A stretch of DNA of 45,205 bases from an uncultured Bacteroides sp. (GTDB taxonomy: Bacteria; Bacteroidota; Bacteroidia; Bacteroidales; Bacteroidaceae): contig NZ_CANRPM010000018.1 in assembly GCF_947632445.1 (NCBI RefSeq), positions 1-45,205 of the forward strand, given 5' to 3'. The number at the start of each line of letters is the position of its first letter. Position 1 is the stretch's first letter. The notes under the pieces were generated by a model that searched no databases, had not been told where the DNA came from, and saw only the letters and a program-made list of their open reading frames with translations. A program made the position numbers and the translations under genes. Positions 27,210 to 36,023 of the stretch are shown here, in pieces.

Positions 27210-28025
27210 CTATTTTCTGAGAAAATGCCGATACACGAATTGCTTTGCATTGTTTGGCATCAATACTTGCACGACAAACCTTACCGAAACGTTGAACATA
27301 TACCTCAAGGGAGATATGAGGCCATGAACGAGCATATATTTTTGCAGTGCGGACGTACTCTTAAAATACTGCCAGCCACCGCGTCGCCGATACATCTCCT
27401 TTCCGACACGCACATTCACCAGCGTGTCCGGCAGATTGGCAAACCGGCAACCGTTAAGTGCCATTCGAATCCACAGGTAATAGTCCTCATTAAAATGCCA
27501 GTCAAGATAATTGCCGCAGGCAATCACACGTGAGCGTAACATAGTTACGCTCATGTGGTTAAAGGGACTTCGTCCCTTTAACCACATGAGTATTTTTTCA
27601 TGGGTGCAAGGAACCTTGCGTGCACAGACTATATTCGTTTCTCGGTCAATAAATTCCGTAATCTGCCCGCCCAGCAAATCACATTCAGGATGTGCCGCCA
27701 TATACGCAAGCTGTTTTTCGAAACGGTCGGGCATCGCTATGTCGTCGGTGTCCATACGGACGACCAATTCATGGGAACAATGTTTCAACCCTTCGTTTAA
27801 GGCGCGGCCCAGCCCGACATTCTCGGTCAGCGGGACGATTTTCAAGGCCGGGTATTTGCCCGCATACTCTTCCACCACCGCATACAATGCCGCGGTCAGC
27901 GGGCCGTCTTCTACCAGTACAACCTCGTCAGGCGGTAGGGTCTGGCCGAAAACACTGTCCAAACTTTGACGCAAATAAGCCGGATTTTCCTTGCTGTACA
28001 AGGAAAGCAATACTGAAAATGGCAT
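27210..28025 (-). CDS. Family 2 glycosyltransferase
   Basis: This 271-residue GT-A-fold enzyme adds a sugar to the capsule repeat unit at the cytoplasmic face. It opens with FSVLLSLYSKENPAYLRQSLDSVFGQ, typical of GT2. It carries the first acid in VLVEDG, the metal-binding motif RMDTDDIAMPDRF and the acceptor-side NEDYYLWIRM, equivalent to the ED(Y/W) catalytic base motif. It is the last gene before the operon terminator. Within the coding sequence two adjacent perfect hairpins occur at 27531-27590. Sugar specificity cannot be read. Confidence 0.9.
   Translation of the reverse strand: MPFSVLLSLYSKENPAYLRQSLDSVFGQTLPPDEVVLVEDGPLTAALYAVVEEYAGKYPALKIVPLTENVGLGRALNEGLKHCSHELVVRMDTDDIAMPDRFEKQLAYMAAHPECDLLGGQITEFIDRETNIVCARKVPCTHEKILMWLKGRSPFNHMSVTMLRSRVIACGNYLDWHFNEDYYLWIRMALNGCRFANLPDTLVNVRVGKEMYRRRGGWQYFKSTSALQKYMLVHGLISPLRYMFNVSVRFVVQVLMPNNAKQFVYRHFLRK
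27531..27590. repeat. Two adjacent perfect hairpins inside the GT2 gene
   Basis: Hairpin one: a 10-bp stem 27531-27540 with 27544-27553 and a 3-base loop. Hairpin two: a 19-bp stem 27550-27568 with 27572-27590 and loop TTC. Both lie inside codons for the conserved block KGRSPFNHMSVTML, and the protein frame is intact. Confidence 0.85.
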
Positions 28026-28101
28026 GATTATATTTGTGGATTCCTATATTTGCCAACAAAATGTTCCTTGTCTGCCAACGAGGAAACGATACAATTAATT
28101 C

Positions 28102-29148
28102 TCACTGTATTATATTCAAATAGAAGAACCCCGCAACCACCACGCCGATTCCAAAGAACGCCACCAATTTGCCTTTCGGTTTGAATGCCGCGAAAAATGT
28201 TGGAATCATAAATATCTCCAAAGTGGCAAATATGGTACTTGTACGCCCTGACAAACTCGCAAAAGAAGACATAAGTATCAAAATAATTGTAGAATACAAA
28301 TATCCGTTTCTGATGGTTTGATAATAGGGTGTCATGTTTACGAGTTTTCTTTCCATATAAGTATAGGCCAGCAGGACAACGACTTGATAGTATATCATGG
28401 GATTGGCCAGTCCTTTTCCACTGGTATAAGGTGAGGTGTCACTAGTGTAAGAAGGAGCGATATTGTATATTGCGCTGAATGCCGCGACCTTATCGAAGAT
28501 TATTGGACTAAACAGTGTAGCAAGGACATAGCTACCTGCAATTGCTAGGCATATCGTCTTACGCGAAAAAGGAATTTTATTGAACCAATAAAAAGGCAAT
28601 GCCAACAGGATACTATGATGCAGCAATGACCCTATCACAATATAAATGAAATATTTTTTGAAATTGCGTTCAGCAACATATTGTAAGGCATATACTATCA
28701 CTGCTATTGCCAGCGCTGCCCGAATTTGCATCATATTGCGATCCAACAAAAAACGGGAAATATATACACACAATCCAATTAAAGGATACACGCAATAGAC
28801 CCTCAATGACTTGTATATGAAAAAAAACGTGATAGCAGAAATAAGCAGGAAATATATCGTATAGTCCGCAGTAAATGTCCGTATGAAAGAAGATAAAAAA
28901 TAAAATCCTCCCTCCGCATACCCATAAGGATCGTCCTGCATAGAATACCGGAATAAAGTATTGGTATAATGCTGGAATGCATAAGCATAAACTCCCGTAT
29001 CCGACCATTCAAGAGAACGAAAGCCAACAATAAGAGTTAATACAAAACAGGCAAGCGCCAAAACACTATGCCGGTGTGTTCGTGTGGTTTCGACCACGCA
29101 ACAAAATATATAAAACAATATGAGTATGACGGTTAGGCGTGTTTCCAT
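28102..29148 (-). CDS. EpsG-family membrane protein, probable polysaccharide polymerase
   Basis: This polytopic membrane protein of about 348 residues has 10 or so hydrophobic segments and the EpsG-type block DRNMMQIRAALAIAVIVYAL followed by HHSILLALPFYWF. EpsG-like proteins act as Wzy-type polymerases of capsule repeat units. The ATG at 29148 (METRLTVILILF) is preferred over an in-frame GTG at 29163. It is intact, whereas a second EpsG-like gene at 39235-40319 is broken, so this is probably the working polymerase. Confidence 0.85.
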   Translation of the reverse strand: METRLTVILILFYIFCCVVETTRTHRHSVLALACFVLTLIVGFRSLEWSDTGVYAYAFQHYTNTLFRYSMQDDPYGYAEGGFYFLSSFIRTFTADYTIYFLLISAITFFFIYKSLRVYCVYPLIGLCVYISRFLLDRNMMQIRAALAIAVIVYALQYVAERNFKKYFIYIVIGSLLHHSILLALPFYWFNKIPFSRKTICLAIAGSYVLATLFSPIIFDKVAAFSAIYNIAPSYTSDTSPYTSGKGLANPMIYYQVVVLLAYTYMERKLVNMTPYYQTIRNGYLYSTIILILMSSFASLSGRTSTIFATLEIFMIPTFFAAFKPKGKLVAFFGIGVVVAGFFYLNIIQ

Positions 29149-29212
29149 GCTCACACATCTCACGATTGTACATTACAAAACCTTTTTTTTCTGATACGCT
29201 GCACTGCACATA

Positions 29213-30331
29213 TCAACATTTCACTAATTCGTTGTAGCATTTCTCATAATTACGAGTCATAATCTCTGACGAATAAATCATCTTTGCTTTGGCGGCAATT
29301 TCTTGCTCGGATATACCACAAGCAAATCCATTATCAATAATCGAGACCAATGCTTGAGGACTGTTTGGATCGAATAAAATAGCATCGCTTCCATATACCG
29401 AAGTGGCAATCTGACGATGTATCGGAATGTCTGACAAAATACAAAGTTTTCCATGCATCAATGCTTCAAGTACAGCCATAGGCATACCTTCAGAATACGC
29501 TGCACTTATCATATAGTCAGCTACCGCCCACCACTCTCTCATATCCTTTTGATAACCAAGGAAACGAATGCGACTATCATGACCCGCAAATTTCTTGAGC
29601 ATCATTTCTATTGCTTCCTTACCCATACCCGCAAATAGTATTACAATGTCTGTTCGTTTACTCAACTTTACAGCCTCAATGATGCACTTTTGATTTTTAC
29701 GTTCTCCCAGTTCGGCAGGATAGAGCATTACAATTGTGTTGCTTGAAATTCCCACTTTTTCACGGATCAACAGTTTCTCATTATCTGAAATTATTTGAGG
29801 AATTTCCACACCATTATGCACTACCGTAAGATTTGCGCCATCATCCACATAATAATCTTTCATGCTATCGCATATTGCAGCGCACAACGGTAACTTTTTT
29901 AACGACTTATGAAAACGATATGCCATATAGCAGGCTATCCAGCGGTTAAATTGCATGGCATAATCTTCATCACATATATTGTGAATAGTATTCATGGTAT
30001 GCCTACCTTTCATAGCTGCAGTTATCAGTGTAGGATAATGGCAATGGGCATGAAACACTGTGTTTGGTTCGCTATATTTATTTGATAATTCCTTTGCGAT
30101 ACGCTTGATGTTCATCTGTATGTACCATAACGAATAATTTCGTCGGTCGATTTTGATGCCCTGATTCTCAAACCACATATGATTATGTCTGTCAATCAAC
30201 GGATGTTCGCGCAACTCGACGATTATAGGTTCGAAATGATTGCGATCCAAGTGTTTGACGAGATTGTACAGCACATTAATCGGCCCACATTCGATAAGAG
30301 AGGGAACAATGTAAATAATATTGATTTTCAT
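29213..30331 (-). CDS. Family 4 glycosyltransferase
   Basis: This retaining GT-B enzyme has 372 residues. The start at 30331 (MKINIIYIVPSLIECGPINVL) is chosen because the frame upstream to 30406 is not protein-like. The N-domain ends with TVVHNGVEIP. The C-domain has VMLYPAELGERKNQKCIIEAV, RIRFLGYQKDMREWWAVADYMISAAYSEGMPMAVLEALMHGK, which contains the E-x7-E donor-binding motif (written here by its position, about residues 270-310). It adds a sugar to the lipid-linked capsule unit. Donor unknown. Confidence 0.9.
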   Translation of the reverse strand: MKINIIYIVPSLIECGPINVLYNLVKHLDRNHFEPIIVELREHPLIDRHNHMWFENQGIKIDRRNYSLWYIQMNIKRIAKELSNKYSEPNTVFHAHCHYPTLITAAMKGRHTMNTIHNICDEDYAMQFNRWIACYMAYRFHKSLKKLPLCAAICDSMKDYYVDDGANLTVVHNGVEIPQIISDNEKLLIREKVGISSNTIVMLYPAELGERKNQKCIIEAVKLSKRTDIVILFAGMGKEAIEMMLKKFAGHDSRIRFLGYQKDMREWWAVADYMISAAYSEGMPMAVLEALMHGKLCILSDIPIHRQIATSVYGSDAILFDPNSPQALVSIIDNGFACGISEQEIAAKAKMIYSSEIMTRNYEKCYNELVKC

Positions 30332-30420
30332 AATAAATTCCTTTAAATACCATATCCATAAAAGATTAAAGCGATGTGCACAAATTTCGGCATAAGTGTC
30401 AGGCATAATAAAAGTAAAAC

Positions 30421-31149
30421 CTACCTACTTATTCCACACAAATTCCGAAAAAAAGATTTGATTTTTATGCATACGACCGTCAGTCGCCATCCTATTAATC
30501 GTATAAACCATTTTTTTCGCCTATCTCTTTTGGTAATCCAACTGCCTGCAAAATGGTGAATACATAGCGTATTAGCCGTTAAAAAACAGTGTCCAAATTG
30601 TATCGGACACAGATAATCTTTGGGAAGCAATGTAAATCCATTTACCGTTTGCTGCTTGTTATTCAGTTGTAGTCCGTATCGCAGGCAATGGTCGGTAATA
30701 CGGCGTACATTCGTCGTCATATCCAAGGTCCCGTCGGCCCGTTTGAAATGTATGTTATCATAGTCTGCTAACAATTCTTTGATGAAAGGGTGTCCCTCCC
30801 GACTGGCCATTAGGCCAGTCGGGATTTGAGACGGAGCCTCAAATCCAGACACCGCCTCATAGCCCAACAAATCATCTAACGGCTTCAAGACCTCGACATC
30901 CGTATCCATATAGACGCCGCCTTCATGATACAATGCATATAACCGAACATAATCCGTTACAAAGGCGTATGTTCGAGCTTCGTATGCTTCTTCGACATAG
31001 GCATTGCTGTGAATGTCGAACGTGGTTTCGTTCCACTCCTTGATTTCGTACTCCGGGAGATATTTCCGCCACGAGGCAATACATTTCCGCGCCAATTCGG
31101 GCAACGGATTCCCTCCAAACCAGCAATAATGAATCTTTTTCGGTATCAT
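30421..31149 (-). CDS. GT32-family glycosyltransferase
   Basis: This 242-residue protein of the capsular sugar-transferase type (Gly_transf_sug, DXD) begins IPKKIHYCWFGGNPLPEL and carries TDYVRLYALYHEGGVYMDTDVEV with the DxD at residues 82-84. It is full length for the family. It uses a nucleotide sugar and a divalent metal. Two adjacent hairpins (30797-30846) lie in the codons for the conserved PSQIPTGLMASREGHPF block without disturbing the frame. A wecB remnant lies immediately upstream. Confidence 0.9.
   Translation of the reverse strand: MIPKKIHYCWFGGNPLPELARKCIASWRKYLPEYEIKEWNETTFDIHSNAYVEEAYEARTYAFVTDYVRLYALYHEGGVYMDTDVEVLKPLDDLLGYEAVSGFEAPSQIPTGLMASREGHPFIKELLADYDNIHFKRADGTLDMTTNVRRITDHCLRYGLQLNNKQQTVNGFTLLPKDYLCPIQFGHCFLTANTLCIHHFAGSWITKRDRRKKWFIRLIGWRLTVVCIKIKSFFRNLCGISR
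30797..30846. repeat. Two adjacent hairpins inside the GT32 gene
   Basis: A 12-bp perfect stem (30797-30808 with 30813-30824, loop ATTA) is immediately followed by a 9-bp stem (30822-30830 with 30838-30846). The architecture is like the hairpin pair in the GT2 gene. Confidence 0.75.
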
Positions 31150-31161
31150 TTGTTACTTCTA

Positions 31162-31341
31162 TCAGTCATTGCATTTTATATATTCGATAATTCTTTCACA
31201 CGCTTTTCCGTCGCCGTAGGGATTTATGGCGCGACTCATTTTTTCGTAGGCAGCCGTGTCGGTAAGCAGGGTCGAAACCTCGCCGACGATTTTCTCGTAA
31301 TCCGTACCGACCATTTTCACCGTGCCGTCCGCCAAAGCTTA
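31162..31341 (-). pseudogene. 3' remnant of a second wecB (UDP-GlcNAc 2-epimerase)
   Basis: On the - strand about 59 codons read [39 protein letters not shown] and [19 protein letters not shown], then stop at 31162-31164. This is the C-terminal end of a non-hydrolysing UDP-GlcNAc 2-epimerase, about three quarters identical to the end of the intact gene (31949-33103) by eye. The match breaks off at about 31342, and everything upstream is missing. The two wecB ends are direct repeats that flank the hexapeptide acetyltransferase gene. Confidence 0.88.
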
Positions 31342-31388
31342 CTGTGTGAGTAGATAGAATTTCATTACTTGTTTCAATCACTTTCACT

Positions 31389-31934
31389 TTATTTTCTGTG
31401 ATATGGATCTCCGGAGTCCTTGACTTTTCGCGCCGGAACACCTGCTATGGTGATATTCTCCTCTAAAAAGGATTTGTTAACCACGGCATTCGCGCCTATC
31501 ATTATACGATTTGCAATTGTTATCTTACCAAACAATTTTGCTCCGGGGCCTATATACACATTGTCGCCTATCATCGGAACGCTGCCCGGTTCTATATTCT
31601 GTCCGATATTAACGCCTTGATGTATATCGCAGAATTTACCTATCCGCGCATTGCCATTGACGACTAAATAACCGTAATGATTGATACGCAGTCCGTAGTC
31701 GAAAACATTGGTCGGGATATCGAATCCAAGCCTAATTCCACGCAGATAATGGATTAATTTCCATATAATCAATAAAATACCCCCCCCCGAATTTTTATAA
31801 TATTCATGTTTCCGAAGGGCTATCTGGAATTTCCAGATTTCATCACCGATTATACGAGGGCGTTTGCGTGTAATTTCCAATGCCTCCTTGTCTTTTTGCA
31901 GGTACAATCTTAAATCCTCTTTTGTCCGAATCAT
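31389..31934 (-). CDS. Hexapeptide-repeat O-acetyltransferase (serine acetyltransferase-like)
   Basis: This protein of about 181 residues starts at 31934 (MIRTKEDLRLYLQKDKEAL), 14 bases after wecB. The C-terminal half is a left-handed beta-helix (NARIGKFCDIHQGVNIG, IGDNVYIGPGAKLFGKI, ANRIMIGANAVVNKSF) ending in AGVPARKV, as in CysE-like capsule acetyltransferases that use acetyl-CoA. In a capsule locus it probably acetylates a sugar. A tract of nine Gs (- strand; 31780-31788) encodes part of NSGGGILLI and is in frame here. A one-base change would truncate the protein before the catalytic domain. Confidence 0.85.
   Translation of the reverse strand: MIRTKEDLRLYLQKDKEALEITRKRPRIIGDEIWKFQIALRKHEYYKNSGGGILLIIWKLIHYLRGIRLGFDIPTNVFDYGLRINHYGYLVVNGNARIGKFCDIHQGVNIGQNIEPGSVPMIGDNVYIGPGAKLFGKITIANRIMIGANAVVNKSFLEENITIAGVPARKVKDSGDPYHRK
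31780..31788 (-). repeat. Nine-G homopolymer in the acetyltransferase gene
   Basis: Nine Cs on the + strand (nine Gs in the coding strand) lie near codon 50 of the acetyltransferase. Such tracts are prone to slipped-strand mispairing. The current length keeps the gene open. Confidence 0.85.
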
Positions 31935-31948
31935 AACTTTTATTTTAA

Positions 31949-33103
31949 TCACATGTGTACATACTTTACAATTTTCTCGCACGCCTTTCCATCCCCATAC
32001 GGATTCACAGCCTTGCTCATTCGATCGTAGGCCGAAGAATCTGTGAGCAGAGTCGAAACCTCGCCGACAATCTTGTTGTAGTCCGTGCCGACCAATTTCA
32101 CCGTGCCGGCCTCCAACGCTTCCGGCCGTTCCGTCGTGTCGCGCATCACCAAGACAGGCTTGCCTAATCCCGGCGCCTCCTCCTGGATGCCGCCGCTGTC
32201 GGTCAGCACCACCGTCGATTTCTCCATCAGATAGACGAACGACAGGTATTCCAACGGCTCGATGAAAAACAGATTTCCCAAGTCCGACAGGTTCTCACCG
32301 AACACCTCGTGTATCGGCCGCCGCACGTTCGGATTTAGGTGCATCGGATAGATGAAATCCACCTTTTGGAATCGCTGTGACAGCGTTTTTATGGCACGGC
32401 ATATAGAGATGAATCCCTCACCGAAATTCTCGCGCCGGTGTCCCGTAATCAAGACCATTTTCCGACCGCCGTTCAGACGGGCCGTATCGTAACCGCTCGT
32501 GTGCAGTTCTTCCTCCAATGAACGGGAGAGCGACGTATCGTGTTTGATGTTATCCACCACCCAATAGAGCGCATCGATGACCGTGTTGCCCGTAACGGTG
32601 ATTTGTCTGTCTTTCACGCCTTCATCCAGCAGGTTTTGACGGCTCAACGGCGTAGGAGCGAAATGATAGGTGGCGATGCGTCCGGTAATCTGGCGGTTCA
32701 TCTCTTCGGGCCACGGGCTGTAAATGTCGTGTGTCCGCAATCCGGCCTCGACGTGTCCGACGGGAATCTGCCGGTAGAACGCCGCCAGCGCGGCAGCCGT
32801 CGAGGTGGTCGTGTCGCCGTGAACGAGGACAGCATCGGGATGCACCGTGTCGAGTACGTCGCGCATGCCGGTCAGCACGCGGGCGGTAACGTCGTAGAGG
32901 TCCTGCCCCTGCTTCATGATATTGAGGTCGTAGTCGGGCGTGATATCGAAGATGCGCAACACCTGGTCGAGCATCTCGCGGTGCTGCCCCGTAACGCACA
33001 CGACGGTCTCGAACTCGGAGTCGTGTTTCCGGAACTCCTTGACCAACGGCGCCATCTTGATGGCTTCGGGGCGAGTTCCGAAGACCAATAATACTTTTTT
33101 CAT
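31949..33103 (-). CDS. wecB: UDP-N-acetylglucosamine 2-epimerase (non-hydrolysing)
   Basis: This enzyme interconverts UDP-GlcNAc and UDP-ManNAc for the capsule. The 384-residue protein has the full family pattern: [15 protein letters not shown] at the N-terminus, [51 protein letters not shown], and [23 protein letters not shown]. The start overlaps the end of the upstream glycosyltransferase by four bases. GC content is visibly higher than in the capsule genes to the right. No ManNAc dehydrogenase accompanies it in the window, so ManNAc or a derivative made elsewhere is the likely product used. Confidence 0.95.
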   Translation of the reverse strand: MKKVLLVFGTRPEAIKMAPLVKEFRKHDSEFETVVCVTGQHREMLDQVLRIFDITPDYDLNIMKQGQDLYDVTARVLTGMRDVLDTVHPDAVLVHGDTTTSTAAALAAFYRQIPVGHVEAGLRTHDIYSPWPEEMNRQITGRIATYHFAPTPLSRQNLLDEGVKDRQITVTGNTVIDALYWVVDNIKHDTSLSRSLEEELHTSGYDTARLNGGRKMVLITGHRRENFGEGFISICRAIKTLSQRFQKVDFIYPMHLNPNVRRPIHEVFGENLSDLGNLFFIEPLEYLSFVYLMEKSTVVLTDSGGIQEEAPGLGKPVLVMRDTTERPEALEAGTVKLVGTDYNKIVGEVSTLLTDSSAYDRMSKAVNPYGDGKACEKIVKYVHM

Positions 33104-34311
33104 ATTGTTTCGTGAATGATTTGTTGCATCTTTCTGGCTAATACTTGTCTATCGAAGTCTGCGGCCAAACGCATACAGCCCTTATGCAACCGTTCCTGAA
33201 CTTCCGGATGGCAAATTTCTGCAAGTTTGACGAAGAAATCGGTCTCGTTTTCCGGTTCGAAACAAATACCGGCCTCATAGTGTTCGACAATCTCTTTCGC
33301 CTCCCCCTCAACACCCATCAAAATGGGAATTTCCATAGCGGCATTCTCAAAAATTTTCGAGGGTATGACCGTCGTAAATAGATCCGCTTTCCGTAAATTG
33401 ATAAGACATATATCCAATATGGAGATATATTGCCGTACTTCCTGTTTGGGCACGGAATCCAGCATTGTTACATTTTTACAGCCAAGTTTCTCTTTTAGTT
33501 CGAGCAGATTCGCTTTTTCAGCCCCATCGCCCATCAGCAGAAAATGGTAATTGTTTGTCCCGTTATCCAACTTGTGGGCACATTGCAGGATAAAATCCAA
33601 CTTATGCGCCATACCATGTGTCCCGATGTATCCGATAATCTTTTTTCCGGTCAAGCCTAATTTTTCAATCAATCGACTGTCTTTTTCCATCGGGGCAAAC
33701 TGCTGGCGGTTGACGCCATTTTTCACGACACTGATTTTCTCCGCAGGAATGCCGCGAGAAATAATTTTTTTACGGAAAGCGTCGGTTACTACAATGATTT
33801 TCTTCGCCGCATTGTAGCAACGAAACTCCTGCCAAGAGAAATAGCGGATAAACAGGCCGTCTTTCAATGCCCCAACAGTCGTTATGCTGTCCGGCCATAA
33901 ATCTCGGACCTCCATAATCCATGGTTTACGTTTCCAGAATGCGAGGGTTCGGCCGCTCAATGCCGTGAAGAATTGTGGGGAAGTAGCAATAATAACATCT
34001 GTTGTAACGAACAATCCGGTGAGGAATGAAGTAATCGAAAAACTGACATAATCCAGTGTTCGCTTGAACACACCTTTATTGGGCACCATATAACTCCATA
34101 CCCTGATTATACGAATGCCATCTATGGTTTCCTCTTGCCGCCAATGGTTTCTGTAACCTGAATACACTTTCCCATAGGGATAATTCGGAACACACGTTAT
34201 GACGGTTACTTCGTCGCCGTTTTTTGCCCACTCCCGACAATGGTCATAGGTGCGTGAAGCCTGAGCACTGACTTCCGGAGGAAAGCCGTCTGCCAAAAAC
34301 AGTATTTTCAT
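33100..34311 (-). CDS. WbuB-like family 4 glycosyltransferase
   Basis: This 403-residue GT-B enzyme resembles WbuB-type transferases by its opening [44 protein letters not shown] and the block [13 protein letters not shown]. The C-domain has [16 protein letters not shown] and [24 protein letters not shown], with the donor-site region. WbuB proteins transfer aminodeoxy sugars such as FucNAc or related residues onto lipid carriers. The exact sugar is not certain. It overlaps wecB and the heparinase-like gene by four bases each, a tightly coupled three-gene block. Confidence 0.88.
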   Translation of the reverse strand: MKILFLADGFPPEVSAQASRTYDHCREWAKNGDEVTVITCVPNYPYGKVYSGYRNHWRQEETIDGIRIIRVWSYMVPNKGVFKRTLDYVSFSITSFLTGLFVTTDVIIATSPQFFTALSGRTLAFWKRKPWIMEVRDLWPDSITTVGALKDGLFIRYFSWQEFRCYNAAKKIIVVTDAFRKKIISRGIPAEKISVVKNGVNRQQFAPMEKDSRLIEKLGLTGKKIIGYIGTHGMAHKLDFILQCAHKLDNGTNNYHFLLMGDGAEKANLLELKEKLGCKNVTMLDSVPKQEVRQYISILDICLINLRKADLFTTVIPSKIFENAAMEIPILMGVEGEAKEIVEHYEAGICFEPENETDFFVKLAEICHPEVQERLHKGCMRLAADFDRQVLARKMQQIIHETI

Positions 34312-35873
34312 AAAGAGGTTTTTAATGAACGATGTATTGTATCGTTTTGTAAAAAAAAATTTACAATTTTGGCGGGAAGTAGTCGGTTGTATTCCTGCGA
34401 CACGAGTCCTTCCGTTATTTCTATTTTATAGGATCCGTTTATGTGAATTACTGCAAGGTTTGTGACGATATGTTTTTTATCCCATTCCACAACAGTAACT
34501 CCAGGGGCAAAATGTATATAACTTACCCCCGTACATTCAGTAGGCAGTGTATCTATTATGGTGAATTCGTCCTGCGATAAGAAAAATACACGTTTGTGAA
34601 GATACTGTTTCCCGAACCCGTTATGAAAAGCTGCAAGATACTTAGAGGTGTCGTCTATTATTTTCACCAGCGCCCGTCTGCCTACCCGAAAACCACCCCA
34701 TACTTCACAGGAGTCCCTATTGCCTATCGATACCGTATTGTGTGCTGCCGTAGAGCGTTCGTATTGTCTGCGGACATTCTTTTCATAGGTCGAAATGCCC
34801 GTATCCACAATAAAAGGGTGCCCGGCGATACGCAATTCATAATTGAACGTATCGGCATGTGCGTGTCCGGGCTGGTAGTGTGCTGCAATATTTCCGATAT
34901 CAACAACTGCTTCGAAATATTCATTTAGAAATTTACGATAGCCCGATGCACCGAGCGGTATCACCTGCCACCGAAGTCCCAACCGACGGGCATACTCAAA
35001 AATTTCAGCAGGTGTTGGCGCAATATTGTATGCTGAATCGTTCAACAGGGGTATCGTCCCGTCTCTCCATACGATACTCTCTAAATATCCGAGCATTTGA
35101 CAAGCTTTCCGCGCAAGTAGTAAGGTTATTGACTTCTGACTATTGAAAGCTATGTTATTTGCAGAGAAGTTATAACAATCAAGCAGTCGATCAAGTAAAA
35201 TGCAGTGATACATCGGTGACTGCTCGTAATGTGCTCCATCGGACAGGATTTGTTCGTTTAATTGGGCACGCAACAATCTTGAACTGCATCTATAAAATCC
35301 TGAATCGCGAAAATATAGCGCTCCTACATAAAGTGAAAAAGCATCTTCGAGCAGGTGATTGCCTAAAAGATGATATTCCAAGCGGCGAGAAAGATACTCG
35401 TATTGGGAATAAAGTGAATCGTTCCAACGTTTATGTTGCGATGAAGGAAGACATTCGTCGTATTTGGCAATGAATTTTATCCAGTTGATACCTCGGAGAG
35501 CAGTCGGATAGGGTTGTAACCCGATGGCATTGTTCGGCAAGTCAGAGATAAATCGTTCAATCCATCCCGCTCCTGTTTCAAAATCCATATCGGGCTGGCA
35601 CAACCAATCCATATAGTTAAGATTGTATGCCCAAAGCATACCTTTCGACACATCTTGCCACGAACGGAATGGTGCTGACAAGTTCAAGAACATAAACTGC
35701 CCATTGCTATACGAGACTGATTTGGGAATCCAATCTGTCCTATTCGGGGGAATAAAAGGATTAGTAGCGGACAGGCTTTGAAAACAAGGCGTGAACAGCC
35801 TATAGCGAATCTGATATACAACTTGCCGGATTCGCAGATGAGAAACTGTGCGTAAATGAGTTGGAATATTCAT
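34308..35873 (-). CDS. Heparinase II/III-family protein of the capsule locus
   Basis: This 521-residue protein has an alpha/alpha toroid N-terminal half (LWAYNLNYMDWL, WIERFI, NHLLEDAFSLYVGALYF) and a C-terminal beta-sandwich with HYQPGHAHADTFNYELRIAG, PFIVDTGISTYEKNVRRQYER and STAAHNTVSI, the characteristic heparinase II/III block with His and Tyr candidates. No signal peptide is evident. Relatives occur next to wbuB-like genes in O-antigen and capsule loci. They may cleave uronic-acid-containing polymer or act on nascent chains; activity is unproven. The upstream 150 bases (35874-36023) hold no gene. Confidence 0.85.
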   Translation of the reverse strand: MNIPTHLRTVSHLRIRQVVYQIRYRLFTPCFQSLSATNPFIPPNRTDWIPKSVSYSNGQFMFLNLSAPFRSWQDVSKGMLWAYNLNYMDWLCQPDMDFETGAGWIERFISDLPNNAIGLQPYPTALRGINWIKFIAKYDECLPSSQHKRWNDSLYSQYEYLSRRLEYHLLGNHLLEDAFSLYVGALYFRDSGFYRCSSRLLRAQLNEQILSDGAHYEQSPMYHCILLDRLLDCYNFSANNIAFNSQKSITLLLARKACQMLGYLESIVWRDGTIPLLNDSAYNIAPTPAEIFEYARRLGLRWQVIPLGASGYRKFLNEYFEAVVDIGNIAAHYQPGHAHADTFNYELRIAGHPFIVDTGISTYEKNVRRQYERSTAAHNTVSIGNRDSCEVWGGFRVGRRALVKIIDDTSKYLAAFHNGFGKQYLHKRVFFLSQDEFTIIDTLPTECTGVSYIHFAPGVTVVEWDKKHIVTNLAVIHINGSYKIEITEGLVSQEYNRLLPAKIVNFFLQNDTIHRSLKTSL

Positions 35874-36023
35874 TTTATCAAAAGAATCCTGATACTACCG
35901 CAATTTACTTGCTTGTGTACACGGAATAGAATCATCGTATACATATTATGGGGCGTTAATTAAAACATGGTATATTTATCTGTCCGATAGATGATATTAA
36001 AAACGCATTCGGTCCATGGCTTT

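Noticed and set aside
27048..27533. 161-codon + strand ORF entering the GT2 gene
   Set aside because: It overlaps the ugd leader remnant, the terminator hairpin and the antisense of a GT2 with clear DxD motif.
31009..31353. + strand ORF over the wecB remnant
   Set aside because: The - strand translation matches the end of wecB closely; the + frame is its shadow.
34351..34359. Nine-A tract in the heparinase-like gene as a phase switch
   Set aside because: It lies a few codons from the 3' end, so slippage would only change the last residues.
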